Shown here: one piece after another, positions 18,633-31,622 of the stretch | Numbering within the stretch: position 1 is the first letter of the stretch | Layout of the letters: each line of letters begins with the position of its first letter | Assembly (NCBI GenBank): GCA_015350385.1 | Contig: WNKI01000001.1 | Span: forward strand, 2,323,178-2,387,177 | Length of the DNA stretch: 64,000 bases | Direction of reading: 5' to 3' | From: Aculops lycopersici | Taxonomy: Eukaryota > Arthropoda > Arachnida > Trombidiformes > Eriophyidae | Translations under genes and position numbers: made by a program | Notes under the pieces: generated by a model | Database searches by the model: none | What the model saw: only the letters and a program-made list of their open reading frames with translations | What the model was told of the DNA's origin: nothing

Positions 18633-21059
18633 ATTCAATGTGTCAAAAGCGCACGTCTTCCCGATTGACGTCGTCGTCGTCGTCGTCGTCGTCGCCGACG
18701 GCATCGTCATCATTATTGTCGTTGTGCCTTGCATGGGGCAGAGTCCATGGCGCCGCCGCTCTTGCAACCGAGCCAATGGAAGGCAGTTGCAGCCGAATGA
18801 GAGAGTAGAGGTAGCTGGCTGAGGGTTGAGTTAGTTGTGCTCGTGGACCGCATGCATCTGGTTGATGAGATAAAAGTAGCAAGAATTAACTCAAGCCGAG
18901 ACTGCTACTAGAAGGCAGCAATCTTGGCACGCAATGCTCACAGGTAACATTGAGTTGGTTGATATTGTTATTGTTGCTGCAACTGCAGTCGCTATGCGCA
19001 TACGACAACTTTGGCCAACAGCTGGCGGCGTTTGCACTTTGGGAGAGCATCTAGAATCAACATGATGGAGCAGTCTTCATCATCATGAGGATGGAGAAAA
19101 CGATGGAGTTACAACGTCAACATTGATGCCAGCCAAGGCTTGGCGACCGTGAATTAGTCTTTGGTCTTGATGGCAAGGCTAAAGATGCGTTCAAATCTCG
19201 TTGCGACAACTCGAAGAGCTCAGGTCTCAATGGACTGGTCTCGAGTAACTCAGTTCAGTTCATTTGCCCATTCATCAGCTGGAAGTTGAGTCGGAGATTT
19301 TCCCACTTTCCCTTCCTCTCACAACAAACGGTCTTCCTCCCTCTCGCGCCGAGTGCTCCCATTCGAGCGCATCGATCCTTATCACCGCCAGCCAACAAAC
19401 AAACCGACCGCCAAAAGTTCTTCATCTCCTCGTTGGCTTTTAGTTTATGCAAATTTGCCGTCAGATGGCTCAAAGAGTTGATTTGAATTTGGTTGAGGGA
19501 GGAAGCTGAACTTGACGTTAGACTCAGATGGTTTGTTTGTTCTTCTCACTGTTCGGGTCACTAGTACGGACAGACAGACAGACAAGACGAGAGTACGAAG
19601 CGAAAGCTAGCTCGAGAGGCAACTTCCGTTTCCGCTTCAACGAAAGACTGCCGATTTTGTGTGCAAATTTATGAGTTTTAATCCATTAACTAAACTTACC
19701 TGTCTTACGACACCAACTTATTAGCTTGGCACGTAGCAAACCCGCTACCTGTTGGCTTGATTGATACGTGCTTGAGGCACGAGGGGGCAAAAGATTTAGT
19801 GGCAATGCATTAATTTTATAAGAAAGAAAGAAAAATTGTGCCCCCTTATCAGTCATCAGTGACACCAACTTCGCGCCACGAGCACCTGATGACGCGCTTG
19901 GTTTAGGGCCTAAAAGGCCAGCTAACTCATTGGCTTGATTCAAAACGCAGAGACACGAAGCCCACTTGCAGACAATAAAGCTTCGCCGGAAATCAATTTG
20001 GGAGGAGACAAACAAGACAGGACGACATTACGATGAAGACTCACTAGGCTCAATCGCCTCTTACTGGAAACAACAAACACCAATCGCCATTAGAGTGCCA
20101 AATACTATAATGCAATACATAGGCGACACCGAGATGGCCAAGTCGTTCGTGCGAGAGCAAAATGGTTGAACGTCTTCTACTCGTGTGGCGCCAAAGACAA
20201 CGACACCTCCTTCCTTTCAATTTGAAGTTATAACTAGTTTGCACTACTTCCGATCGGCCAGGTGCGCCAGCTGATTGGCGCCCACTTGCCGCTCAGCGCC
20301 ATTATCACAGTCGACGGCAGCTTACATTCGAAAACTGCGCTTAGCCGGCGCTCCACAGTAGCTGTGGTGTGGACTTAAATTTCATGCACCATCGCTACCG
20401 AGCTATAGTCGTTGTCTATGTTTCCTAAACACGCACACATCACCAACCAAACCACCATCAGTAGTGGTAGCAGTCGCTTTGGTAGTGGCAACAATACACT
20501 AAGCTAAAGTCGACACATTTTTCCCCAAAGCCTGGATCTCGCGCAACTCTCGCCCCACGAAGATAGACGGCAAGCTAGATGGGCGCGGCGGTTAGTCAGC
20601 GAGCCAGTGGAAACGGCAGCGCCCAACCGTTTTGTCGTCCCTGTCCCTGTAGCTATCGTCGTTGTCGTCGGTAGTGGCGGCGGCGTTGTCGCCGAGTTTG
20701 CAAAGCACTGAACAATATGGTCTCGGCGCATCGTTTGCGCGCGTCGCTCCACTTTGCTAGCTCGCTTGCCGAGCCTGCAGCTGGCCGCCAACTGCAGCTC
20801 GGCTTAAAAGTAGAGCCGCAGTAAGTGGTGTGCCAAGCTAGTGAGAAAGTTAATGAAAATGATGGCGCCGCCGAAGAGTTGCTCTGATTGCACTTCTCAA
20901 CCAACCATTTGCATCCTCTTTGCCAGCGACAACTCAAGCTGCCAACTGCTAACTGGAGTCTCGCCACCCTGAAGCTCGAGTTTTGTTGGCTCCAAGTTGC
21001 TCACTTGGACCCTTCCTCGGGGCCGCTTTTTTTGTTGGCCTCGAAGTCTCGGCAAAAAC

Positions 21060-21130
21060 CACCACGACAACTTTACCACCACTACTACTACCTCTACTAC
21101 TGCTTCTACTACTACCACCAATACTACTAC
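21060..21130. repeat. imperfect ACT/ACC trinucleotide tract
   Basis: Degenerate (CTA/CCA/ACT) repeats. It generates the Ser/Thr/Leu-rich false frames seen here on both strands. Confidence 0.75.
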
Positions 21131-21489
21131 CATCACTGCCACTATCCCCTCGTTTGTGTGCCTCGACAGGCAAACTTTAGAGTCGCTAGGGCACACGCCG
21201 CGTTGGCGCTAGGCACCGCTACTCCCGCGCTTACGCAAAACTAACTCCACCATACTAAACTATGGGCTAGGAGCGTGTTTAAGCATCAACATTAAGTCGG
21301 TGGCGGTGGTGGTTGTATTTATGGAAGCTGTTGTAATGTTGGTGAAAATATCTCCATCTTATTTTGCAAGCATTGGGGTTAAATCTATCAATGAGACCAG
21401 GCGAGCATTAAACGTAAGCGAGAATCGGGCGACAAGTGGCCAGAGTGAAACATTCGCCACTCTCGACTCTTTAGTCGTCAGTGGCAAGT

Positions 21490-21791
21490 TTAGTTAAAAG
21501 CTTGGCTCGCGACCAACCTCTTATGGTGGTTATAGAAGAGCTAGTGTCGGCATCCAGAAGGCGCGACATCCTGGCCCACAAGCTTGGACGGTCAGCATCC
21601 GTTTGATCGTAAAGAGGAGCGTAGACCCCTCGGAAGCAACAACTTCCGCTTGGACCTCGAGGGCGGTGCGAGCGCAAGTGGTCTTCAATGAGGTCGTAAA
21701 TGCTCACTCGTGGGTCCAAACTAAACGCCCCCTCATCTGTAGAAGGGATATCAAATGAGATATCAGCTTGCAAGTGGGCAGTACAATTGAT
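21490..21791 (-). CDS. weak candidate coding exon, antisense, unrecognised
   Basis: On the minus strand a polypyrimidine tract and CTACAG lead into a frame reading 'DEGAFSLDPRVSIYDLIEDH' and later 'YAPLYDQTDADRPSLWARM' without stops. A possible donor (AGAG|GTTGGT) lies near its end. The residue mix is mixed-charge with hydrophobics at regular spacing, unlike the repeat-derived frames around it. I know no matching family. Open frames of this length arise by chance in this GC-richer region, so confidence is low. Confidence 0.22.
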
Positions 21792-24700
21792 TCCAATGGC
21801 TGGCATGCAAAACCACCGGCCAACCGCCACCACCGCAGCTGCTACTTCCGTCGCTGCTGTCGCAACGACCTTAGCGACCTCTGCAACTTTAGCCAGCGAT
21901 CATGGCACCAATTTGAGATCCCATTGATGCGCAATCGAGTTCACTGGACGCCAAATGCCGTGTAAACTAACGAGCGGTTTAGTGTTGGCGGTAATAAACC
22001 AACCAGCAAGCTAACCGCAATACAACAACTGTAGATGATAACAACAACAACAACAATAATGGCATTGGTAATAGTGATAGCAAATACCGAAACTAGCAAA
22101 GCAATAGGAGTTGAGATAACGGCAAAGAGTAGGGTAACTACATGGAGGAGGCTTGCGATACAGTCGCAAAGGTGGAACATGCATGCAAACATATCAGCAT
22201 CCAAGGGCGCTTTTGGCTCGTGAATGGATAGGGAGTTTACAGATCGCAATCCAGGAGTAGAGGCGGAAACAACTAGCCCACGACGACGAGCTAGGCCAAC
22301 AGGAACCGACCAAAGGGAAAGGCAAACAAGGGAGCAAATAATACGTCTGCTCGAGCTTTGGTCTCATGGTGGTCGCGGCTGGAATTGGAAGTACAACTAC
22401 TGTGGCTGCTATTGTTTGTCGCACACCCGGCCATCGCTTCGAGATGATTGGTAAGCTAGTCGAGGCGATTTACTAGTTGTGTTAGCTTGCCGAGCAAACT
22501 GGCAACACGGATACAGAAAGAGAAACAGACACACACATATATATTCACATGCACAGACACAAACGCTAGCGGACCAGTTAAACCGGAAGTCTCGCGCCAC
22601 TAGGCCACTGTGGCGGAAGGGTTGCGCGCCAGCCGCCGCCAAGCTAGCACAAGCCGAAAAACAATTGCTCCTGGCCAATCGGCACTTTTGTGAGAGCTTA
22701 GTGGCGTCGGTGGCGCTTACATCTGTTTGTGTTTTTTTGAGCGGGGCCGTCCTATTGGTCAGTTGTAGCTGTTTAAGCCAATCTTTAGTCAGAGCCTGTT
22801 GGTTAGACTTCTGGTTGCATGCCACTTCAGTATGTTCCCAAAGTCAGCAAATCACTGCCACTTGCTTCAGCTTTGGCAAGATTGCCCGCAACCCGCGCAG
22901 CTCAAGCGCCGCGCAAAGTGGTTGTCGGTTAAAGTTTGATGTGTTACTAGCCCCACCACTACCACTACCACTAGCACCGCCAACGACGACAACTACCTAC
23001 TGGTTTTGGTTCAGTTGAAATAACTCGTCACTGGCCACCGGGTAGCCAGTGGCCGATGCGCAAATCGAAACTCGTGTTTCGAGACGCAGCCAGAGTGTCT
23101 GCGGCTGGCGAGGGCCTGAGGTTGACGAGAGTAGAATAACTTGTCGTCGCGCGTAGAGGAAGTTGTTCGAGCCAAGAAGTTGCGAGTCCACCTCATCAGC
23201 CGCTCGCTATATTGGACAGGGACAAACTATTGAATTTGGACTAATGCTCTATTAGTGTTATCACCCTACACCGATAACGCCACTACGAAGTGTCTTCGAG
23301 TTAGTGTCTAGTGACCGAATGTCTGCTTGATCGCACTCAATTGTGTGACGGCTGCCTTAGTGGCTTGCCTTGTCCCACCAGAATGACGGAAGGAATCGAG
23401 GCTACCACGGTGAGTTTGTTGTTGTTGTTGCTGCTTCTCTCGAGTTGCGTGCTTCTGATATAAGAGAATCGCATAACTCGTTGACTGGCCGCGGCCTTGA
23501 CTCTTCACTTGTGCCGTCGTGGTCGCTCTGTAGTGCAGTCATGGTCAGCTGGTAATAGCAGCGGAGGCAGTAAAGGTATCAGTATCAATGGCGACCGTTA
23601 GATGAGCGGGCGGGCGGTAGGGCGAAAGAATCTCACTTGACTCGGTTCAGGTGGCAGGCAGGCAGGTAGACAGACAAGTGGAGATGCCACATCATTGAGT
23701 CAGTTGCTCGCTAGCTCGGCAGGCAAGAGGTGGATTTTTGGCGAGCGAGTTTCTGTCGAGTGGCTTGCAAAAAGTTTGCGAGCTAAACTGCTGCTGCTTC
23801 TTCTCTATTTTGCTGGCTGAGAGTAGAGTGGCCGAGTTGCATTCTTTTGCAGGCCTGTTGTTGCGTAATCGTGTCCAGCAGGTAGACGCGGCGGCGGCCA
23901 CTGCGGTGAGCTAGCTAGTCGCTGCTGGCATAACAGATTTTTCCATGGGTTTCTGGACCACGCCCCCACGCTAAACTCGAGCCAAGCGCACTTGAGTGCA
24001 CCCGAGTTTCGTGCTAAAATATTTCCCGCCTGCAACATTCCCACACACACGCGGCAAACTTGAGAACCCGCGCTTGCATTGTTTGCTAGCTCGCCGCCGG
24101 TGTGTGGCGGCGCTGGCTACAGGCAAGTTAGCCTGGCGACCGCTAAAGAATCAAGAGGGCCACTCGAGAGTATTTGTGGTTGACTGGACGGTTGCTGCTG
24201 CTGCTGCAGTAGTTGCCTGCGTCAGCCAAGGCGGCCAGCGACATCAACAGCAGCGGCACCATTGGCGGCCGCCGCTCGACATTAGCATTTACGTTGGCCT
24301 GCCGCCCAATTGCCCAGGAGTTCCGAAGCCGCAAGTGAGCGAGCGGACATTGCAGGAGAGCCATCGGCGGCACATTGGTGTGTGGAGTTGGCGATGCATC
24401 AGCAGTAGGCAGTCGGTCGGTGAGACTAAGACGCTCGCACAGACAGACGGGCGCTCGGGAATGTGGGATACGCTATGGGCTTGAAAGCGGACAGACTGAC
24501 ACACACGCAAGCGCACACACACAGCTTCTCCCGACTGACGGCTGCAGACTGCAGTAGAAGCCGAGCCAGGCAACCAGGAGACAGCGGCAGCAGTGAGCCA
24601 ATGCGAAACTCTCGCAGACTTGCAATGGCAGAGGCAGCGGCCGCCGCTACGACAACGACGATTGTGTCCGTCTGTCTACTTGGCCGCTTGAATTGCTGCG

Positions 24701-24806
24701 TTTGTATGTCTGCCTGTGTGTGTGTGGAATGGTGAATGTTGAAAGCAGCGAATGCTTCATAATGAAGCGAATTGAGTAAGACGAGCGAGCGAGCGAACGA
24801 ATTGAT

Positions 24807-24813
<7 letters not shown>

Positions 24814-24854
<41 letters not shown>
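24814..24854. repeat. (GA)n microsatellite, about 20 units
   Basis: A nearly pure GA run preceded by GAGC repeats (about 24783-24797), lying about 940 bases upstream of the par-1 start codon. Confidence 0.9.
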
Positions 24855-24856
<2 letters not shown>

Positions 24857-25790
24857 GAACGAGATGATGGAGAAAAATTTGCAAATGTTACAGCTTTTCT
24901 CTTGTTGGCTGCTCTCTTGTTTCTTGTTGGTTTGTATTAAAAATGCAACAATATATGCTAAAACTGATATAATTAAATAACTCGAAAGCTGGACAATCCA
25001 AGCCAACTTCAGGTGAGATCCAACAACCAGATTGGGCGAATTAATCGTAGAAGCAAAGTCAATTCTCGTAGACAAACAGACAGCCAGCCACAAACAGCAA
25101 CACTTGCAAATGCAACCGCAACAACTTATCAGCAAACCCAACCACATTAATCATTATCATCATAATCAATCCATAAAGTATCAACACTGATGCTGAAATT
25201 TCAACACCCGCATCAGCAATTTAAACTAACATCAATCAACACTCACTCAAACTATTAGCCCCATAATCTATCAATATTATCATCGCTAATTATTAATACC
25301 ATTGTATGCTGTATTATTATACAACAATCCATCTAATATATTGCATTGTGTTGAATTATTCTGTTGTTGCGTATCAACTAAGATTAAGAACAACTTAAAT
25401 CTTTAACTATTGCAACATCTCCATTTTGTACATCCTTATTACAATCTCTATTACCACTGCTGCTACTACTACTACCAACACTATTACTACCACTACAAGA
25501 CCAACAAATGGTCAGTTTAAATTTATAATAATCCTGGGATTGCTGTCGTTGTTGTCGATGACTTGACTTTGATGCACTCGATTCGACTCGATAGATTACC
25601 TCATTACCACTCTGTATTATCTAATACTTATTATTATTATCATTATCAATATAAGCCATAGATTATTCTACATTGTAGCTATTCCAAATCCGATCGGGCT
25701 GTCCAATTGAAGTTGACAGATAGAGACAAAATAAGAGTGTGACGAAACCTGTTGACTGACTGACTGGTTGGCGGCGCCACGACTACCAAA

Positions 25791-28700
25791 ATGTCGGCCA
25801 CTGAATCGGGCGAACAAGTGAAGCATCAGCACCAACACCAAGAACAATTCAACTACGCAAGCAACAACCAAGCCAACATTAATACAAATAGTGGAAACGC
25901 TACAACCACTGCAACAAGTCAGCTTTCTTCTTCACCCTCAAAACCAATCCGGAATGCGTCAATTGGATCTGATAGTCCATCTGCAGCAATAACAGAACAA
26001 TTGCCAACTCCAACAAACGCCACCATTAGCTCCACAATGTCCGCATCAATTGTAGTTGGCACTGGTGCTAAAACCAGCGGCACCACCCCGCCAACCAATC
26101 TGACGCCCTCGAGCGCATCTCCACCACAAACCCCAAGCGCTAGCATCGCCGCCGCACCCGCCTTGACGAACACCACCGTAACAACAACAGCTAGCCACCA
26201 GCAATCAGTGTCGCCAAGCTCGACCACGGCACAACTGTCTAGCACATCAATGACCAATACCGCTACCGATGCTACTGAAACAACAACTTGTTCTGGACTA
26301 GCAAATGAGTGTGAAAGTAGCAACAACACTATCCAATTGCCCCAGCCGGCATCCTCATCAATTAAATCATCAACCAATTTTGCAAGCGAGCAGCAGCAAA
26401 CTATATTAGAAAACAACAAAGAAAATAGGCTAACCAATATTGATGCAATAAAACCAACAGCAACAGCCCAAGCTTCGGACTTGAAGAATACCGTAGGTAC
26501 TAATATCAGCTCAAGCTCTAATAATAATAATAATAATATTCTATCAAGTGATTGGCAAAGACAGTCTTCAATTAGTGGAAGTAGTAACAATAACAATAGC
26601 AGTAATAATAATAATAATAATATTAGTACAAACAATAGCAGTACACCTGCTAATGCATCAAGTGCAGGAGGAGGTGCCACACCAACAAACCAGAAAACAC
26701 CCACAACACCGACAAGCACAACAGCAACAAGATTCGTTAGCCCTATTGCCTCACCATTGACAAATGCGCCCACGGCCACGCAAAACAGCAACACCATCAA
26801 TCAATTACCGTCATCGATCCCCCAACCGAACTCATCGTCAAGATCATCGCAACATCACCATCACCACCATCACCAGCCATCATCGACATCACCAGCGGCA
26901 GCACCGCAACCTACAAACCAACAAATGGCCCCATTAGTCACGCCCTCATCCTTCCATCATCCACAACAGCAACAGCAATCCTCTCACCAGCATGCACACC
27001 ACCAACAACTCGCTACGACACCGGCATCATTATCCTCATCTCGCCATCGACAACATTATCCACTTAATCCAGACAATTTCTTAGGCCGCTATAGGCTAAT
27101 GAAAACTATTGGCAAGGGTAATTTTGCTAAAGTCAAGCTAGCGAAACATATACCAACAAATAAGGAAGTTGCAATTAAAATTATTGATAAAACAGCCTTG
27201 AATCCATCATCTCTAAAGAAATTATTCCGAGAGGTCACAATTATGAAAATGTTGGATCACCCAAATATAGTGAAATTATATGAAGTTATTGATTCACAAA
27301 GAACACTGTATTTAGTTATGGAATATGCAAGCGGCGGCGAAGTATTCGATTACTTGGTTGCTCATGGGCGAATGCGCGAGAAGGAAGCTAGAGCAAAATT
27401 CAGACAAATTGTGTCAGCAGTTCAATATTGTCACCAGAAACAAATCATCCACCGTGATCTTAAAGCTGAGAATCTTTTATTAGATAGTGAAATGAATATC
27501 AAAATTGCAGATTTTGGTTTCAGTAACGAGTTTGTACCTGGACAAACGTTGGACACATTTTGTGGTAGTCCACCATATGCGGCACCTGAGTTATTTAAAG
27601 GGCTCCGATATGAAGGACCAGAGGTTGACATTTGGAGTTTGGGTGTAATTCTTTACACTTTGGTCTCTGGAACATTACCGTTTGACGGCAATAATCTCAA
27701 AGAGCTAAGAGAGAGGGTATTACGTGGCAAGTACCGAATCCCATTCTACATGTCAACCGATTGTGAGAATCTTTTAAAGAAATTCCTTGTTTTAAATCCA
27801 ACAAAGAGGGCATCATTGGAAACGATTATGAAGGATAAATGGATGAATGTTGGTTATGAGGACGATGAGCTCAAGCCATTTATCGAACCAAAGCAAAATT
27901 TCACCGATCCTGCGAAGATACACACCCTCTATAGGATGGGCTATTCCATTGAAGAGATTGAGGAGTCTTTGAGGAATAGGAAGTATGATGAGGTAATGGC
28001 TAATTATTTACTATTAACCCAGCATAACAATGGTTCTATTATGGAGCAACCTGACTATCGATCATCGTCATCCCTTTCACTCAAGGATGGAAGAAATTTC
28101 AGTCGCATTGCAACCAGTGATAGCCAGCAAAACTCAATCACTAGTAGCAGTAATACCCCAGCAGTGGCTCCGAACCACCACAATAGAGTTAGAGTTCAAA
28201 GAAGTGCCTCGGCAGCCACACGGCCGGGCCCTGTTAGAATCAGACCGATACCAAGTAATGCACCCCAAATACCCGCAAACAATGCAAGCAAAGTACCAAG
28301 CCAATCCAGGACGCCTAACGATAACATGCCTCTTGGCGATCGGTATCTTAACCGCATCTCAGCTGGAATCCAACAACAACAGGCAAATAATAGTCTGCCA
28401 AGTGATAGTGAGGGACAAAAAAGTAACCAGTCTAGCGGAACCTCAGGTTCCTCTGGGTCTCAGCAGCAGTCAAACGATCGTGTCCAGAGGAGTGCGTCCA
28501 CCTCGGTGAAGCCAGGCGCTTTGAAGTTGAGACCATTGTTGGGTGTGGGGGTTAACAATTGCACCAACAATAATACCAGTAATAATCAAGCCAATATTAG
28601 GGACAGGATTGGTGACCCGTCCAATGGAAGAGGAGCTAGTGATGTCACTCCTAGCTCTAACAATAACAACAACAACAACAATTCTAATTTATCCAGTGAT

Positions 28701-31059
28701 AATGAGGGACAGCAGAGCATTGCTAGCGCTAGCAATACATCATGCCATCAACATGACAAAATCCATAGGAACAGCTCCAATATATCAAAACTTGGCCTCA
28801 TAAAGCGGCCAGCTACTGGCGGAAGCAATGCCACTAGCTCTCAGCAATCTAGTATTGGCAGTAACAATTCAAGGGCAATCAATGAAAATCTATCCGGTCG
28901 CCTTGGCGATTTGTCACTGGGTCGAGCCTCAGGGGTTACAACTGCAACTAATATGAATGCATCAGTGAATAATGACACCATGAGTTTACAAGACTCTAAG
29001 AGGCCGCCGTCTCCAAATAAGAAGCTATCGGCACCAACATCTCCGCATGCGGTGGTTATTCCATCCGACTGCCCGAGCAGAACATCAAAATCGCCTAGTC
29101 ATATCCCATCATCGCGACAGAGTGCAAGGTAAGTATACGTTACATCCCCTGTTATGAATGGAAATACTACTCAACTCGACTCTCAGACAGCTACTCTCTG
29201 CATATCTCAACTCTACTCTCTCAATCTAACACTTGCAACTCAACTCCTACTCAACGAATCTCTATACTCAAAACTAAACTCTACTCGACAACCTGTATCA
29301 CATTCTATATATCTCAAGCCCACGTAGTCCAACCAAATCCACCACCAATGAGTTGAGGAGTCCATCTTTGAAATTCTCTAGGGAAAGATCTGATGTTTGT
29401 TGCGAATCTAGTGCCATCGACGAGAATGAAGAGTTCTTGCTGACCAGTATCATCGAGACCGAACAAACTGCAATCGCTGGCAAGGTCAAATTGCAAGACC
29501 AAAGGGCAAGAGGCCCAACTTCCTCCCGAGTCGCCGAATGTCGACAGTTTCAGAAGACTCGCTCTTTCTCTGCAGTAGAGGAGGTTCCCGAGAAATCGCA
29601 GAAGGCCACTGTTGTTATTGATCGACCACCAACCGACTCTAGTGGTCCATACAATTTGCCCCCGAAGGACATGGCTTTCTCAAAGAGCGAGCAGTTTGAT
29701 CTGCAGTTAAGTCAGCGTCGTCCTGGGACGGATTCTAAGACTAAGGATAGTGGGGGCACTGGTTGCGAAGAGCCTTCTAATTCAAATGTCTCGCCGGTTG
29801 CTGGAAATGAAACAAGCGAGTGCAGAGGTAGCGATGGTCGCAGCAATCGGCTCGAAGATGACCTTGCGAGTGGACAAAGTAGCGGTGGTACTGGTACAAC
29901 ACATCTGATTATGCAATTTGATTATTTCTCAGATGGTCAACCAATGAGCCTCCAACACGACTCTTCCTTTAGCCGAACTACTGAAAGGGTTACAGTCAAT
30001 CAGCTTGGCAAGAGTGGCCAAGACCTGACTGAGATGGAAACGGAAGTAACTCGGTGCGGTTTAGATGGCGGAAGTGGTGGTAGCGGCTTTGGTAGGATCA
30101 AAGGCCGTGCCTCTAATTCTAGACCAAGGTTAATATCTCCTCTCACCTCCACTAGCTCGCTAACTCTCTTTCAAAGCCCTATTCAATCTCTAGTATAATT
30201 GAATTACTATTCACAGAGGCCTAAATTCTAGCATCTTGTAGCAATAATACTCACATTATACATCTAATTTCCCCACTACCGTTACCCTCATCCACCCCGC
30301 ATGTAACGTCAATGACTATCATCACACTCTGGCGCACATAGGTCCTCGTTTAGTTCCGGAGCACGTAATAATCTTCCATTGTTCTTTGACACCAGACCAC
30401 TGGTGCCAGCAAACCAAACGGCTTTATCAAGAAACACTGCTAATAGAAGTACGTTCCATGGTGGCCAGACTAGGGAACGCCGCCAGCCGCTTTCAATGGC
30501 ATATGGCGGCGGTGTTGCGCCTATGACCACCCAAGATACCACATCAATGCCTCAATCAAGACAGTCTTTCTTTAGCAAACTATCTTCTAAGTTCAGCAAA
30601 CGGTTAGTACAAACTTCCACGACATCATTTCATCTCTTCATCTTATACTCTTTATACATTTTGATGCAATCTCTTAATGCGTTTCCATATGACTGACCAA
30701 TTGTCATCCTTATCCAATCACATCACCTACACAGAACCATGAACGATGACCAAATTAAACCTCGCTCACTGAGGTTCACCTGGAGTATGAAGACAACTTC
30801 ATCTAGGAATCCAAATGAGATTATGCAAGAAATTAGAAAAGTTTTAGACAAGAATGATTGTGATTACGAGCAACGTGATAAATTCCTCTTATTATGTGTT
30901 CATGGTGATCCCAACGACGATACACTCGTACAATGGGAGATTGAAGTCTGCAAGTTGCCTAGACTTTCTTTGAATGGAGTTAGGTTTAAGAGAATTTCAG
31001 GCACATCCATTGGGTTCAAGAATATTGCCTCAACAATAACCAATGATCTAAAACTTTAA
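25791..31059 (+). CDS. par-1: Par-1/MARK Ser/Thr kinase, four coding exons
   Basis: Exons 25791-29128, 29328-30128, 30342-30602 and 30735-31059, all joined in phase 2; the joined frame is 1,574 aa. The first ~425 residues are Ser/Thr/Gln/Asn/His-rich disorder. The kinase domain (about 427-680) has 'IGKGNFAKVKLA', catalytic 'HRDLKAENLL', 'DFG', and the activation loop 'LDTFCGSPPYAAPE', whose Thr is the LKB1/MARKK site in MARKs. A UBA domain follows (about 705-742, 'LYRMGYSIEEIEESLRNRKY'), then a long linker and a C-terminal KA1 domain in exon 4 ('PRSLRFTWSMKTTSS', 'NGVRFKRISGTSIGFKNIAS'), which binds acidic membranes. Known role: cell polarity and microtubule regulation through phosphorylation of MAPs. 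The start has a good context (CCAAAATG). The first exon is unusually long because kinase and UBA carry no intron. Confidence 0.95.
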
Positions 31060-31622
31060 GTATTATTCAGAGGGGGTTGACCTTTGAAGGTTGTAATCAA
31101 CGATGACGACGATCTTATTTGAAGCAAGTAACTTTTTGAGTGACGGAATCAAGACCTGAAGGCAGACTAAAGAGTCATCATTGATAAACACGAAAGGGAG
31201 CAATTCCTTGATGATGGGCATTTTCAAGCTAACCTTATTTGTTTATAATTTATTTCAAGCAAGTTTCATGGCAACCAAGAAGATATACCAGTAAGACAAC
31301 AACAACAAAAATCACTCATTTAACTGATCGGCTAGGGAAAATGTGTTCTTAATCAACCTTTAGTCGTTTGAGGATACAACAACCGAAACTCGAACTAACT
31401 CACAACAGACAAAGAGATAGAATCGACATCTGACAGATATGGTGGAAGTACGGACAGCAAATTTTTAGTAGCCACCACAACCACTAAACCACTATAATCC
31501 TTATTCAGAATTGTACTTTTCTCTCTTAATGAATAACAATGACGACAAGTGATGACAAAGAAAGTGACACGTTTGTCTTCCAGTATGTGTAGAAATTCTC
31601 TCCATTCAACTTTCTGTTAGGT
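31060..31622. other. convergent 3' intergenic region, par-1 / SPOUT1
   Basis: Presumably the 3' UTRs of both genes, which face each other. I see no coding potential or RNA gene. Confidence 0.4.

Larger units (their letters stand above)
16729..25790. other. 9-kb region without a clear gene; probable regulatory/5' DNA of par-1
   Basis: Open frames here are short, Ser/Thr/Arg or repeat-derived, and lack domain patterns. The region is richer in GC than its flanks and crowded with short recurrent words (AGCTAGC-like, ACCTGTTG at 17960 and near 19747, CCGGAAGT near 22583). It holds GA tracts at 18611 and 24814, TCG repeats near 18671 and TAC/ACC repeats near 21065-21130. A TATAAA lies at 18466-18471, but I cannot link it to a transcript. 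The last 600 bases before 25791 are AT-rich, as expected of a 5' UTR or promoter. Inference: regulatory or intronic DNA of par-1 with possible untranslated exons. Confidence 0.4.

Noticed and set aside
22479..23018. 179-aa plus-strand frame in the 9-kb gap
   Set aside because: Ser/Cys/Ala/Leu mix with a Pro-Thr end, no domain pattern, and several equally long frames overlap it.
25919..26800. 293-aa minus-strand frame
   Set aside because: Antisense shadow of the Ser/Thr/Asn-rich start of par-1; it reads as poly-Val/Leu and has no independent features.
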